A stretch of 60,616 nt of DNA from an uncultured Oscillospiraceae bacterium (GTDB taxonomy: Bacteria > Bacillota > Clostridia > Oscillospirales > Oscillospiraceae): positions 1 to 60,616 of the forward strand of contig CAKTPQ010000006.1 in the NCBI GenBank assembly GCA_934591745.1, in the 5' to 3' direction. Within the stretch, counting starts at the first letter, position 1, and each line of letters begins with the position of its first letter. Below are positions 15,634 to 24,643 of the stretch, in pieces. The translations under genes and the position numbers were made by a program. The notes beneath the pieces were generated by a model that made no database searches, was not told the origin of the DNA, and was given only the letters and a program-made list of their open reading frames with translations.

Positions 15634-16863
15634 ATGATAGACTATAGAAATAAACCGTGGTGGCTGCTGATGGCAGTTCCCATTGTCATTAACTGCTGTA
15701 TCGGCCTGTCCTATCAGACCATGGGCGTGTACCTGTCCGCCTACGTCATGGGTAATCTGGGCGCTACCGCTACCCAGTTCGGTCTGGTGTCCACCATCTG
15801 GACCGTCGTGGCCTGCATCATGCGTCCCGCTTCCGGCCCCCTGGCCCAGAAGTTCGGCACCAAGGCCATCATGCTCATCGGTCTGGTGATCTGGACGGCC
15901 ATGATCGTGGCCTTCGGCTTCGTTCCCACCTTCGCGGTGTGGGCCGTCTGCCGTGTGATCCAGTGCTTCGGCCACGCCACCTCCTACACCCTGTCCCAGG
16001 CTGCCGCCGCCGAGGCCGCGCCCAAGGGCGATCTGGGCAAGGCCGCCAACCTGTACGTGGGTATCCCCCAGGTGCTGGCCGTGGTCATCGGCCCCGCCAT
16101 CGGTCTGGCCTTCATCGGCGACAACCAGTGGCAGCGGTTCTTCCTGCTGACCTCCCTCATCGCCCTGCTGGGCATCGTGCTGGGCATCATCTTCCTGCCC
16201 GGCAAGAAGCAGAGCGAGGAGCTGATGGAGCTGAACAACGCCGAGTACAAAGAGCAGATCGAGAAGGACGCCGCCATCGAGTATCACGGCATCTGGAAGG
16301 TGCTGGAGAAGTCCGCGCTGCCCGCGTCCATCATCATGGTGTTCTGCTCCTTTGCACACCTGGCCATGATGTTCTTCTCCGCCTATGTGGTGGCACAGTA
16401 CGGTGAGCTGGGCGGCGCCGCCATCTTCTCCTCCCTGTACGGTCTGATGCAGCTTCCGCTGATGTTCGTCCTCGGCCCCATTCAGGACAAGTTCGGCACC
16501 AAGGTCATCTTCATCCCCGCCGTTCTGTTTTGCGCGCTGGCAACGGCGCTGCTGGCCATGGGCAACACCAACTGGGTGATGCTGGGCATCATCTACGGTA
16601 TCGGCCAGGCCGGCATCAAGCCGGTGCTGAACGGCCAGCTGGTCAAGGCCTGCCCCATGAACCGCGTCACCGTGGCTACCGGTACATATCAGATGGCCAA
16701 CGGCGTCGGCCTGGGTCTGGCCGCCTTCTTCGGCGGTCTGGTCATCGACAACCTGGGCTGGGCGGCCATGTGGTGGTACTGCGGCATCCTGTTCGTTCTG
16801 TGCGGTGTCGCCTGCCTCTTCGTGATCAAGGAGCCCTGGCTGAAGGCCAAGAAGGCTGCCTGA
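15634..16863 (+). CDS. MFS transporter
   Basis: The 409-aa product is a 12-helix major facilitator, with the loop 2-3 motif (GPLAQKFGTKAIM) and its repeat in the second half (GPIQDKFGTKVIF), and a long cytoplasmic loop of about 45 residues between helices 6 and 7. The tail KKAA is cytoplasmic. ATG 15634 follows AAAGGAG. It resembles oxalate/formate-type and aromatic-acid carriers in layout, but not enough to assign cargo. Placed inside the sigma-54 locus it most likely imports the substrate, or exports a product, of this pathway. Confidence 0.9.
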   Translation: MIDYRNKPWWLLMAVPIVINCCIGLSYQTMGVYLSAYVMGNLGATATQFGLVSTIWTVVACIMRPASGPLAQKFGTKAIMLIGLVIWTAMIVAFGFVPTFAVWAVCRVIQCFGHATSYTLSQAAAAEAAPKGDLGKAANLYVGIPQVLAVVIGPAIGLAFIGDNQWQRFFLLTSLIALLGIVLGIIFLPGKKQSEELMELNNAEYKEQIEKDAAIEYHGIWKVLEKSALPASIIMVFCSFAHLAMMFFSAYVVAQYGELGGAAIFSSLYGLMQLPLMFVLGPIQDKFGTKVIFIPAVLFCALATALLAMGNTNWVMLGIIYGIGQAGIKPVLNGQLVKACPMNRVTVATGTYQMANGVGLGLAAFFGGLVIDNLGWAAMWWYCGILFVLCGVACLFVIKEPWLKAKKAA

Positions 16864-16971
16864 CACAAGCGCATGACCAAGCAAACCCCGGCAACATGAG
16901 CGACAGGGCTGCTATCGATCTATATGGTGCGGCCGCCTGACGGCGCCGCACACCGATAAACCACGCACACT

Positions 16972-17008
16972 GCCCCGTCCGGATGCACGGGCATCATCCG
17001 GACGGGGC
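16972..17008 (+). promoter_or_regulatory. Strong stem-loop just upstream of the first glycyl-radical-enzyme homologue
   Basis: GCCCCGTCCGGAT (16972-16984) pairs perfectly with ATCCGGACGGGGC (16996-17008). CTCTT follows and the ribosome site (GGAGG) starts 11 bases later. It may be a leaky terminator/attenuator or a 5' stabiliser for a highly expressed mRNA segment. No clear promoter is seen in the 167-base gap. Confidence 0.65.
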
Positions 17009-17030
17009 CTCTTAAAAATGGAGGATCACT

Positions 17031-19418
17031 ATGGCAAAGCATTTGACAGACCAGGCCGAAAAGAGGCTGCTTTTTCTCAGAAATGAGATGCTGGTGACCC
17101 CTGAGGTCTGTGTACAGAAAGCAAAATATACCACAGAGTCCTTCCGGCGCACGGAAGGCGCTCCCATCCACTACCGGAGAGCCATGGCGCTGGACAACGT
17201 GCTGACCCACCTGACCGTGGGCATCGGCGACCAGGAGCTGATTGTGGGACGGCCCACCGGCAAAAAGCGGGGCGGCCCCCTCTCCCCTGAGGTGAACTCC
17301 ACCTGGTACACCAAGGAGATGGACAGCTTCCACACCAGAGAACAGGAAAATTATGCCGAAGTCTCCGAGGAGGACAAGGCGATCATCCGGGACTGCTGCG
17401 AATACTGGCACGGCAAGTCCCTGTTTGATAGATGGCAGGCTGCGATCCCCGATGAGCTGAAATTTGCCAACGGCCCCATCATCGGCGGCGGCGGTTTCTG
17501 CCTGAACACCCAGTATTTCGGACACATTTCCACGGACTTCGAGGTGGTGATGCAGAAGGGCATCTCCGGCCTGTACAAGGACATCGACGCCTCCATTGCC
17601 CACTATGAGAAGGACACCATCGGCAATGTGGACAGCTTCAACAAGGTGCAGTACCTCAAGAGCATGAAGATCGCGCTGGGCGCCATCGTCAAGTTTGCCA
17701 ACCGCTATGCCGACGAGGCGGAGCGGTTGGCTGGACTGGAGCAGGAGCCACGGCGCAAAAAGGAGCTGGAGCAGATCGCCGTCAACTGCCGCCGCGTGCC
17801 GGAATTCCCGCCGGAGAGCTACTGGCAGGCATTGCAGTGCGCGTGGCTGATGTACGTGGGCCTGAACAACGAGGCCTGGGGCGCCGGCCCCTCCATGGCC
17901 AGAGTGGATCAGTACCTGTATCCCTTCTTCAAAGCGGACATGGATGCCGGGCGCATCACCCAGGAGGATGCCGTGGAGCTGACCGGCTGCTTCCTCATCC
18001 GGCAGAACGGACAGTTCACGGTGTACTCCACGCCGGCGGCCAAGATCTACGGCGGCCTGTCTTCCCGGCTGGGCAACACCATCGGCGGCAAGAAGCCCGA
18101 CGGCTCCTGCGCCGTCAATGAGCTGTCATACGTGTTCATGTACGCCGCCCGCTACGGCCTGACGGAGGACCTGATGGTCATGACCAACGAGGACACGCCC
18201 CGCGACTTCATGGTCGAGGCCGTGAAGACCGCCGCCTATCTGCGGGGCAAGATGAAGTTTATCGGTGTGGACGTGGTGACCCGGCAGTTCCTGCACATGG
18301 GACGCCCGCTGGAGGTGGCCAACGCCTGCGCCATCACCGGCTGCAACTCCCCCTCCGTGCCGGGCTACTCCCTGGATCTGCCCGGCGGCATGATCAATCT
18401 GCCGCTGATCTTCGATCTGGCGCTGCACAACGGCTATGCGCCGCGGCTGGGCAAAAAGCTGGGCATGGAGACGGGCGACGCCCGCCGGTTCGGGACCTTC
18501 GAGGAGGTGTACGGCGCGTTCAAGGCGCAGTTTACCTATCTGCTGCCCTACATGCATCTCTACAAGAACATGGACAAGCTGATGTTCCAGCAGTATTCCC
18601 CGTGTCTGGTACAGTCGGCCCTCATCAAGGGCTGCATCGAAAAGGCGCAGGACATCACGGACGGTGCCGCCAGGTACAACTCCTTTGCCATGTCGCTGTC
18701 CGGCGCGCCCAACATGGGCGACAGCCTGTACGCCCTGAAGAAGCTGGTGTTCGAGGACGGGAAGTACACCATGGCGCAGGTCATGGACGCCCTGGACGCC
18801 AACTGGGAGGGCTATGACGAGATGTACCGTGACTTCTGCCGTCTGCCCAAGTTTGGCAACGACATCCCTGAGGTGGACGCCATGGTGGACGACGTGCTGA
18901 AGTTCTGCGCGGCCGAGGTGTCCAAGACGCCCGGCCCCTTCGGCGCGCTGTCCATCTGCGCGGCGGCCACCATCACCGGCAACATCCAGATGGGCGCGGA
19001 TACCGGCGCGCAGCCTGACGGCCGCCATGCCGGCGAGCCCATCGCCGAGGGCGGTATCTCGCCCCATCAGGGCCGCAACAAAAACGGCCTGACGGCTTCG
19101 CTGGCCTCCGTGGCCAAGCTGGACCCGCTGTCTTTCTGCAACGGCTCTGTGCTGAACCTGCGCATCAATCCGGACGCTGTGGCCAGCGAGGACAAAATCG
19201 CCAAGCTGGCCACGCTGGTGACTATCTTCCACAAGATGGGCGGCTTCCTGGTACAGTTCAACATCGTCAGTACCGAGACGCTGCGGGAGGCCCAGAAGCA
19301 CCCCGAGCAGTACAAGGATCTGCTGGTGCGCGTGTCCACCTACTCCGCCTACTTTGTGGAGCTGAGCACCATCCTGCAGAACGACATCATCTCCCGAATG
19401 GAGTTTGAGAGCCTATAA
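17031..19418 (+). CDS. Glycyl-radical-enzyme (PFL-like) homologue 1, radical glycine replaced by Thr770
   Basis: The 795-aa product has full-length PFL/glycerol-dehydratase-type architecture and is followed by an activase gene. The active-site cysteine is kept as Cys438 in AITGCNSPSVPGY, but the Glu two residues later in dehydratases and decarboxylases (GCVE) is Ser440. At the C-terminus the signature normally written RVAGYSA reads RVSTYSAYF: Thr770, codon ACC at 19338-19340, stands where the radical glycine belongs. Glycine (GGN) to ACC needs two base changes, so a single sequencing slip is unlikely. Flanking residues and the distance to the C-terminus (25) are normal. It may be a non-radical enzyme, use another radical site, or depend on a partner protein. 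ATG 17031 follows GGAGG. Confidence 0.93.
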   Translation: MAKHLTDQAEKRLLFLRNEMLVTPEVCVQKAKYTTESFRRTEGAPIHYRRAMALDNVLTHLTVGIGDQELIVGRPTGKKRGGPLSPEVNSTWYTKEMDSFHTREQENYAEVSEEDKAIIRDCCEYWHGKSLFDRWQAAIPDELKFANGPIIGGGGFCLNTQYFGHISTDFEVVMQKGISGLYKDIDASIAHYEKDTIGNVDSFNKVQYLKSMKIALGAIVKFANRYADEAERLAGLEQEPRRKKELEQIAVNCRRVPEFPPESYWQALQCAWLMYVGLNNEAWGAGPSMARVDQYLYPFFKADMDAGRITQEDAVELTGCFLIRQNGQFTVYSTPAAKIYGGLSSRLGNTIGGKKPDGSCAVNELSYVFMYAARYGLTEDLMVMTNEDTPRDFMVEAVKTAAYLRGKMKFIGVDVVTRQFLHMGRPLEVANACAITGCNSPSVPGYSLDLPGGMINLPLIFDLALHNGYAPRLGKKLGMETGDARRFGTFEEVYGAFKAQFTYLLPYMHLYKNMDKLMFQQYSPCLVQSALIKGCIEKAQDITDGAARYNSFAMSLSGAPNMGDSLYALKKLVFEDGKYTMAQVMDALDANWEGYDEMYRDFCRLPKFGNDIPEVDAMVDDVLKFCAAEVSKTPGPFGALSICAAATITGNIQMGADTGAQPDGRHAGEPIAEGGISPHQGRNKNGLTASLASVAKLDPLSFCNGSVLNLRINPDAVASEDKIAKLATLVTIFHKMGGFLVQFNIVSTETLREAQKHPEQYKDLLVRVSTYSAYFVELSTILQNDIISRMEFESL

Positions 19419-19427
19419 CAACGACCC

Positions 19428-19460
19428 GCGTACCGGCGGGAGACGCTCCCGCCGGTACGC
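19428..19460 (+). promoter_or_regulatory. Intercistronic stem-loop between the enzyme and its activase
   Basis: GCGTACCGGCGGGA (19428-19441) pairs perfectly with 19447-19460 around a 5-base loop, filling the gap between the two genes; the activase RBS (AGGAG) starts a few bases later. It probably protects the upstream mRNA and keeps activase levels low relative to enzyme. Confidence 0.7.
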
Positions 19461-19476
19461 AAGACAGGAGACGCAA

Positions 19477-20382
19477 ATGGATCAGGTAAAGGCCATTATT
19501 TTCAACAAGGTACAGGGCTCCTTTGTGGACGGCTGGGGCGTACGCACCACCATTTTCCTCAAGGGCTGTCCCCTGAAATGCAAATGGTGCTGCAACCCGG
19601 AGGGACAGTCCTTTGCGCCGGAGCTGCGGGTGATCTACGACGACTGCAACGGCTGCGGACGGTGCCCGGCACTGTGCGACCGGGGCGCGCTGTCCATGAA
19701 GGACGGCAAGGTGGCGGTGGACCGCAGCAAGTGCGACGTGTGCGGCGCGTGCAGCGAGTTCTGCTATACCGGTGCGCTGGGGCCGTTCGGCCAGTACTAC
19801 ACCGTGGACGAGATGTTCGACTATCTCAAGAAGGACAAGATGTTCTACGACGCATCCGGCGGCGGTGTGACCATCGGCGGCGGCGAGGCCACCTGTTTCC
19901 CGGACTTTGTGCTGCCGCTCATCGAAAAGCTCCACGGCGAAGGCATCAAGGTGGCCATCGACTCCTGCGGCTACGTCACGTCGGAGCGGGGGCGGGAGAT
20001 CTACCGGCAGGCGGATCTGGTGCTGTTCGACATCAAGGGTCTGGAGCACCACCGGGAGAACACCGGCGTGGATAACGATGTCATCTGGGAGAACCTGCGG
20101 TGGCTCAACAGCATCCACCGGGACGTCATCATCCGGATGCCCATCATCCCCGGCTACAACGATGACTGGCAGGAGATCCAGCGGGAGGCGGAGCTGCTGA
20201 GCCAGCTCAACTGCATCAAGCGGGTGGACATCCTCCCCTATCACCCCTACGGCAAGTCCAAATACCGGGAGATCGGCAAGACATATGAGATACCGGAGGG
20301 CACCAAGGTACCGGAGGAGTACCAGCAGCGGATCAAGAAGCTGTTCGAGGAGAAGGGCTTCTTGACGCAGCTCGGCGGCTGA
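19477..20382 (+). CDS. Glycyl-radical-enzyme activating protein (radical SAM)
   Basis: The 301-aa product has the radical SAM cluster Cys31-x3-Cys35-x2-Cys38 (CPLKCKWC). A two-cluster ferredoxin insert follows, with Cys57/60/63/67 (CNGCGRCPALC) and Cys86/89/92/96 (CDVCGACSEFC), as in activases of non-PFL enzymes. The GGGEA element after GVTIGG binds SAM. All expected residues are present, so it should be active, although neither glycyl-radical-enzyme homologue in the locus has a glycine at the standard site. I chose ATG 19477 (CAGGAG upstream), not the in-frame TTG at 19405 inside the previous gene. It would cleave SAM and abstract hydrogen from its partner. Confidence 0.94.
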   Translation: MDQVKAIIFNKVQGSFVDGWGVRTTIFLKGCPLKCKWCCNPEGQSFAPELRVIYDDCNGCGRCPALCDRGALSMKDGKVAVDRSKCDVCGACSEFCYTGALGPFGQYYTVDEMFDYLKKDKMFYDASGGGVTIGGGEATCFPDFVLPLIEKLHGEGIKVAIDSCGYVTSERGREIYRQADLVLFDIKGLEHHRENTGVDNDVIWENLRWLNSIHRDVIIRMPIIPGYNDDWQEIQREAELLSQLNCIKRVDILPYHPYGKSKYREIGKTYEIPEGTKVPEEYQQRIKKLFEEKGFLTQLGG

Positions 20383-20391
20383 TATTATAAT
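20362..20391 (+). promoter_or_regulatory. Vegetative promoter of the sigma-54 activator gene
   Basis: TTGACG (20362-20367), 18-base spacer, TATAAT (20386-20391). It overlaps the end of the activase gene, so the activator can be made without the sigma-54 promoter. Confidence 0.7.
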
Positions 20392-20427
20392 GGCCCCGTA
20401 TAAATTCTGCGGCATGGGGTGGACGCT

Positions 20428-21894
20428 ATGAGCAATTATCATGATTTTGTGGATGTAAGGGATTACTGCGAGAGCTATCATCAGGCGCTGTGCATCACGG
20501 ACGCCAACGGCGTCATTACGTACATGAACGCGCTGTACTGCCGGGAGACGGGCCTGACGCCCGCCGCCATCGGCACCCACGAGCCGTTCACCGATCCCAT
20601 CAGCAAGCAGGTCATTGAGAAGCGCCAGACCGTCTCCTTCGGCAACGCCGGTCTGGCGGCGCCCAGCAAGACGGGGCGGTTCGTCACAGGCGTGCCCATC
20701 TTCGACCGCAGCGGGCGGCTGGTGAACATCGTCATCACGCTGGCGCCGGAGCGGGAGGTCTACCGCCGGTTCCGGGAGCTGAAGCGCCTGCTGACACAGC
20801 AGCAGACCATCCGGGTACTGGAGGGCGGCGACGAGCGGGCCATGAGCCTGCTGGGCCGCGACCCCAAGATCAAGGAGATCCGCAGCCTCATCCGCCGCGT
20901 GGCGGCCACCGACGCCGCCGTGCTCATCACCGGCGAGTCCGGTACGGGCAAGGAGGTCATCGCCGACTGCATCCAGGAGAACTCCAAGCGCGCCCAGAAG
21001 CCCTATGTAAAGATCAACTGCTCCGCTATCCCCACCAACATGCTGGAGGCGGAGCTGTTCGGCTACGAAAAGGGGTCGTTCACCGGCGCCACCAGCCAGA
21101 AGATCGGCCTGTTCGAGGTGGCCAACCGAGGCACCATCCTGCTGGACGAGATCGGCGACATTCCCATGGAGCTGCAGCCCAAGCTGCTGCGCGTGCTGCA
21201 GCAGGGCGAGATCTACCGCATCGGCAACAACACGCCCATCAAGCTGGATGTCCGTGTCATCGCCGCCACCAACAACAACCTGACCCGCAAGATGCACGCC
21301 GGACAGTTCCGGGAGGACCTGTACTACCGGATCAACGTGTTTCCCATCAAGGTGCCGCCCCTGCGGGAGCGGCGGGAGGACATCTCCGGTCTGGTGACGT
21401 ACTTCCTCCACGAATACTCCCAGCGGTACGAGCGGAACCTCACCATCTCCGGCGAGGTCATGCAGATGCTGGTGAACTATGACTGGCCCGGCAACGTCCG
21501 AGAGCTGCAGAACGTGGTGGAATACTACGTGATCTGCTCTGAGGAGGGCAGTGAGCCGGGACCGGATTTCGTGTCCCAGATCCTGCAGCGGAACAGTCCG
21601 TCCCCGGAGTACGACCAGCTTCCCGCGCCGGTATACAGCGGCGCGTCCTTTGTCCCGGCGGACACCGGCGACGCATCTTCCTGTCCCGTGCCGCTGCATG
21701 TGACGGGGGAAAAGACGCTGTTCGAGCTGCGGGACGCCTACGAAAAGCTGCTGATCGAGGACGCGCTGGCCCAAACGCCCAATTCCAGCAAGGCTGCGCA
21801 GCTCCTGGGCATCTACCCCTCCTCCCTGTACCGGAAAATGCTGAAATACGGCATCCAACTGCAGGATGGGGATACATACGGAGAACGGATATGA
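20428..21894 (+). CDS. Sigma-54-dependent transcriptional activator (PAS-AAA-Fis)
   Basis: The 488-aa product has an N-terminal PAS-like sensor (about 10-120), a central AAA+ domain and a C-terminal Fis-type helix-turn-helix ([20 protein letters not shown]). Walker A is GESGTGKE (169-176). The sigma-54 contact loop is GSFTGA (216-221), a known variant of GAFTGA. Walker B is LLDEIGD. There is no response-regulator receiver domain, so it probably senses a small molecule or redox state directly. ATG 20428 (GGGGTGG upstream) is preferred to GTG 20419. It sits inside the locus and probably binds the TTTGC-N6-GCAAA repeats at 9588-9627 to drive both divergent promoters. Confidence 0.95.
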   Translation: MSNYHDFVDVRDYCESYHQALCITDANGVITYMNALYCRETGLTPAAIGTHEPFTDPISKQVIEKRQTVSFGNAGLAAPSKTGRFVTGVPIFDRSGRLVNIVITLAPEREVYRRFRELKRLLTQQQTIRVLEGGDERAMSLLGRDPKIKEIRSLIRRVAATDAAVLITGESGTGKEVIADCIQENSKRAQKPYVKINCSAIPTNMLEAELFGYEKGSFTGATSQKIGLFEVANRGTILLDEIGDIPMELQPKLLRVLQQGEIYRIGNNTPIKLDVRVIAATNNNLTRKMHAGQFREDLYYRINVFPIKVPPLRERREDISGLVTYFLHEYSQRYERNLTISGEVMQMLVNYDWPGNVRELQNVVEYYVICSEEGSEPGPDFVSQILQRNSPSPEYDQLPAPVYSGASFVPADTGDASSCPVPLHVTGEKTLFELRDAYEKLLIEDALAQTPNSSKAAQLLGIYPSSLYRKMLKYGIQLQDGDTYGERI

Positions 21895-22604
21895 CGACCT
21901 ACACAACATATGAGATCCGCAGCGGCGTATTCGCCATCGAGGAGGGCGCCGTCCGGATGTATCTGATCGTGGGCAGCCGGGAGGCTCTGCTGCTGGACAC
22001 CGGCAGCGGCGCAGGCGACCTGCGGGGACTGGTGCGCGGTCTGACCGCCCTGCCGGTCACAGTGGCGCTGACCCACGGGCACAACGACCACACCGGCGGC
22101 GCGCCGCAGTTCGGCACCGCTTATGCACACAAAAATGACTGGCCTGAGATCAGGAGCGATCTGGGCGAGAACGCCGTCACCCTGCGGGAGCTGCGGGGCG
22201 GAGACGTTTTCGACCTGGGCGGCCGCCTGATCGAGGTCGTGGAAACGGCAGGCCATACCCCGGGAAGCCTATCGTTTTTTGACAGGAAAAACCGGCTTCT
22301 TTTTACCGGTGACAACGTGTCGGACAGGCCTGTTTTTATGTGCCTGCCCGGCGCGGACATGGCGCAGTACCGCCGGACACTGCAGTGGATCCTGGCACAT
22401 GCCGGGGCGTACGACGCCATATTGGGCTGTCACGGCAGCGCCGTGCAGCCGCCGAAACAGGCGGCGCGGCTCATCGCCTGTCTGGACGCCTGTGCGCAGG
22501 GGCGCAGCGTGGACGAGCCCACGCGGGTATACACCGGTGAGGTGTTCCTGAAGCGCTCCTATGACGGCGCCAGCATCTATGCGCCGCTGGAGGCCAACAC
22601 ATGA
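21891..22604 (+). CDS. MBL-fold metallo-hydrolase
   Basis: The 237-aa product has the HxHxDH metal motif in THGHNDHTGG, a downstream His in AGHTPGS and Asp in LLFTGDNVSD, as in two-zinc beta-lactamase-fold hydrolases of the glyoxalase II type. Its ATG overlaps the activator stop (ATGA), showing translational coupling. In this locus it could hydrolyse a thioester, lactone or cyclic diketone; ring-opening is plausible but unproven. A second, unrelated MBL protein lies at 36245. The family is certain, the substrate unknown. Confidence 0.9.
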   Translation: MTTYTTYEIRSGVFAIEEGAVRMYLIVGSREALLLDTGSGAGDLRGLVRGLTALPVTVALTHGHNDHTGGAPQFGTAYAHKNDWPEIRSDLGENAVTLRELRGGDVFDLGGRLIEVVETAGHTPGSLSFFDRKNRLLFTGDNVSDRPVFMCLPGADMAQYRRTLQWILAHAGAYDAILGCHGSAVQPPKQAARLIACLDACAQGRSVDEPTRVYTGEVFLKRSYDGASIYAPLEANT

Positions 22605-22616
22605 AAGGGAGGAAAT

Positions 22617-24623
22617 GTGACTGCATATCACCACATGCTGCAGCCGGTCAGGGTCGGCGGCATGACTCTGAAAAACCGGCTGGCCGCATCCAATTCCGTA
22701 CTGTACTTTTTGCAGGGTGACGAAAAATATCCCTCGCAGGCGCTGATCACCCATGTGGCCAATAAGGCCAAAAACGGCGCCGGCATCGTGGAGGTGCGCG
22801 GCATCGCGCCCCGTGTGGGCCCTGGGCGCGTCGCACCGCCTGCCGGGCCGTTTCTGCACATGGCCGAGTTCGACCTCTACGATGCAAAGGCACAGAACTA
22901 TCTGTCCCAGCTGGCAGACGCCGTACATATGTATAATTCCAAAATCTGCATGAATCTGGCCTGCCGCATTTTTCCCGGCTATGACGTTTCCGCGGGGCTT
23001 CCGCCGCGGCCCGGCCAGACCGAGCCGTCCAAGGAGCTGTCGCGGCAGCAGCTCTGCGAGATCGCGGAGGAATACGCGGCGCAGGCCAAGCTGCTGCAGT
23101 CGCTGGGCTATGATATGGTGGCCATCCACATGGCTTACCGTCATCAATATCCGGGACGGATGCTCAGTCCGCTGCTGAACCGCCGCACCGACGAGTTCGG
23201 CGGCAGCATTGAAAACCGCGGGCGTTTCCCGCTGCTGTGCTGCCAGAAGATCAAGGAGGCATGCGGCCGGGACTTTCCCATTCAGGTGCAGATCTCCGCG
23301 GAGGAGAACATCCACGACCCCATGGCGCGGTACGACACGCTGGGCACCGCTATGGTGGACGGCGCCGCCGGTTTTTCGCTGGAGGACGCCGTGGCCTTCG
23401 CCAAACTGGCTTCCCAGGGCTATGTGGACATCCTGCAGCTGCGGGGCGGACTGGTGGACCCCTCCCACCCCACAGGCTTTGAACCGGAGGAGACGCCGTT
23501 CCTGCACTACGCGGAAATGGTGAAAAAGGCGCTGCCGCCGGACACGGGCATGCTCATCGAGGCCATCGGCGGCATGCAGTACCCCGACACTGTGGAGAGC
23601 GCCCTGCGGGACGGCAAATGTGACCTCGTGGCCATGGCCCGCACATGGATCTCCAACTCCGCCTACGGCAAATGTGTGGAGGAGGGACGAGCCGATGACG
23701 TAGTTCCCTGCATCCGCTGCAACAAGTGCCACATCGCCGGCACCGGCGACGGCTGGCGCTCCAGCTGCTCTGTGAATCCCCTGATGGGTGTGGAGCACCG
23801 CTGGGAGCAGGCTGTGGAGCCTCCGCAGCGGAAAAAGCGGATCGCCGTCATCGGCGGCGGCCCCGCCGGTATGAAGGCAGCCATCACACTGCATGACCGC
23901 GGCCATGACGTCACCCTGTTTGAGCGGTCTGACGCGCTAGGCGGTCTAATCCGGCACGCCGACGTCGTGGACTTCAAATGGCCGCTGCGGCGGTACAAGG
24001 AATACCTGCTCCATCAGGTGGACAAGCGGGTCATCGATGTAAAGCTGCGGACGGAGGCCACGCCCGCCCTGATCCGCGGCGGCGGCTTCGACACCGTGCT
24101 CTGCGCCGTGGGTGCGTCGCCTATCCTGCCGCCCATCCCCGGCCTGCGGGACGCCGGCTTCATGACCGCCGAGGCGGTATTCGGCCGCGAAACGCAGCTT
24201 GGAGAGCGGGTGGTCATCATCGGCGGCGGCGAGATCGGCGTGGAGACGGGCCTGCATCTGGCACGGCAGGGACGGCGCGTCCACATCATCGAAATGAAGC
24301 ATGCGCTGGCGGCGGACGCCGCGCCCCTGCACTACCGCGATATGTTCCGTGCGGAATGGGAAAATCAGCCCGGCCTGCACTGGGATACGGACGCCCGTGT
24401 GACCCGCATCTGCGATGGCAGGGTGTTTTTCGCCCGGGACGGTGAGGAACACGCTGTGCCCTTTGACTCCCTGGTGCTGGCGGCGGGCTACCGCGCCAAC
24501 GCGGAACAGGCCATGGCGTTCTACGGCACGGCCGGCGAATTCCACATGGTGGGCAACTGTATGGTCGCCGGCGGGTTGAACAACGTGAACCGGAACACCT
24601 ACTTTACCTGCACCAGAATTTAA
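22617..24623 (+). CDS. Old-yellow-enzyme/2,4-dienoyl-CoA reductase-type flavoprotein
   Basis: The 668-aa product has an N-terminal FMN TIM barrel (about 1-350, with the Asn-Arg region LNRRTDEFGGSIENRGRF). A [4Fe-4S] site follows (CIRCNKC with a later Cys in SSCSVNP), then two dinucleotide folds: FAD (VIGGGPAGMKAA) and NAD(P) (IIGGGEIGVETG). This arrangement moves electrons from NAD(P)H through FAD and Fe-S to FMN to reduce an activated C=C bond. It starts with GTG 22617 behind AGGGAGG; the overlapping ATG hits a stop at once. In the pathway it could reduce an enone, dienoyl-CoA or unsaturated cyclic ketone. Neighbours are an MBL hydrolase and a hydroxyacyl dehydrogenase. Confidence 0.94.
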   Translation: MTAYHHMLQPVRVGGMTLKNRLAASNSVLYFLQGDEKYPSQALITHVANKAKNGAGIVEVRGIAPRVGPGRVAPPAGPFLHMAEFDLYDAKAQNYLSQLADAVHMYNSKICMNLACRIFPGYDVSAGLPPRPGQTEPSKELSRQQLCEIAEEYAAQAKLLQSLGYDMVAIHMAYRHQYPGRMLSPLLNRRTDEFGGSIENRGRFPLLCCQKIKEACGRDFPIQVQISAEENIHDPMARYDTLGTAMVDGAAGFSLEDAVAFAKLASQGYVDILQLRGGLVDPSHPTGFEPEETPFLHYAEMVKKALPPDTGMLIEAIGGMQYPDTVESALRDGKCDLVAMARTWISNSAYGKCVEEGRADDVVPCIRCNKCHIAGTGDGWRSSCSVNPLMGVEHRWEQAVEPPQRKKRIAVIGGGPAGMKAAITLHDRGHDVTLFERSDALGGLIRHADVVDFKWPLRRYKEYLLHQVDKRVIDVKLRTEATPALIRGGGFDTVLCAVGASPILPPIPGLRDAGFMTAEAVFGRETQLGERVVIIGGGEIGVETGLHLARQGRRVHIIEMKHALAADAAPLHYRDMFRAEWENQPGLHWDTDARVTRICDGRVFFARDGEEHAVPFDSLVLAAGYRANAEQAMAFYGTAGEFHMVGNCMVAGGLNNVNRNTYFTCTRI

Positions 24624-24643
24624 TGACAATAGGAGAACTTCAT

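Noticed and set aside
19338..19340. Sequencing error as explanation for Thr instead of radical Gly
   Set aside because: Two base changes would be needed, the frame stays open, and the paralogue at 29052-29054 shows the same residue.
17031..19418. Assignment as pyruvate formate-lyase, choline lyase or hydroxyproline dehydratase
   Set aside because: Neither the active-site motif (TGCNSP) nor the radical site matches these enzymes.
19387..21909. 840-codon minus-strand frame opposite the activase and sigma-54 activator
   Set aside because: The plus-strand genes carry complete motifs and ribosome sites; the antisense translation has none.
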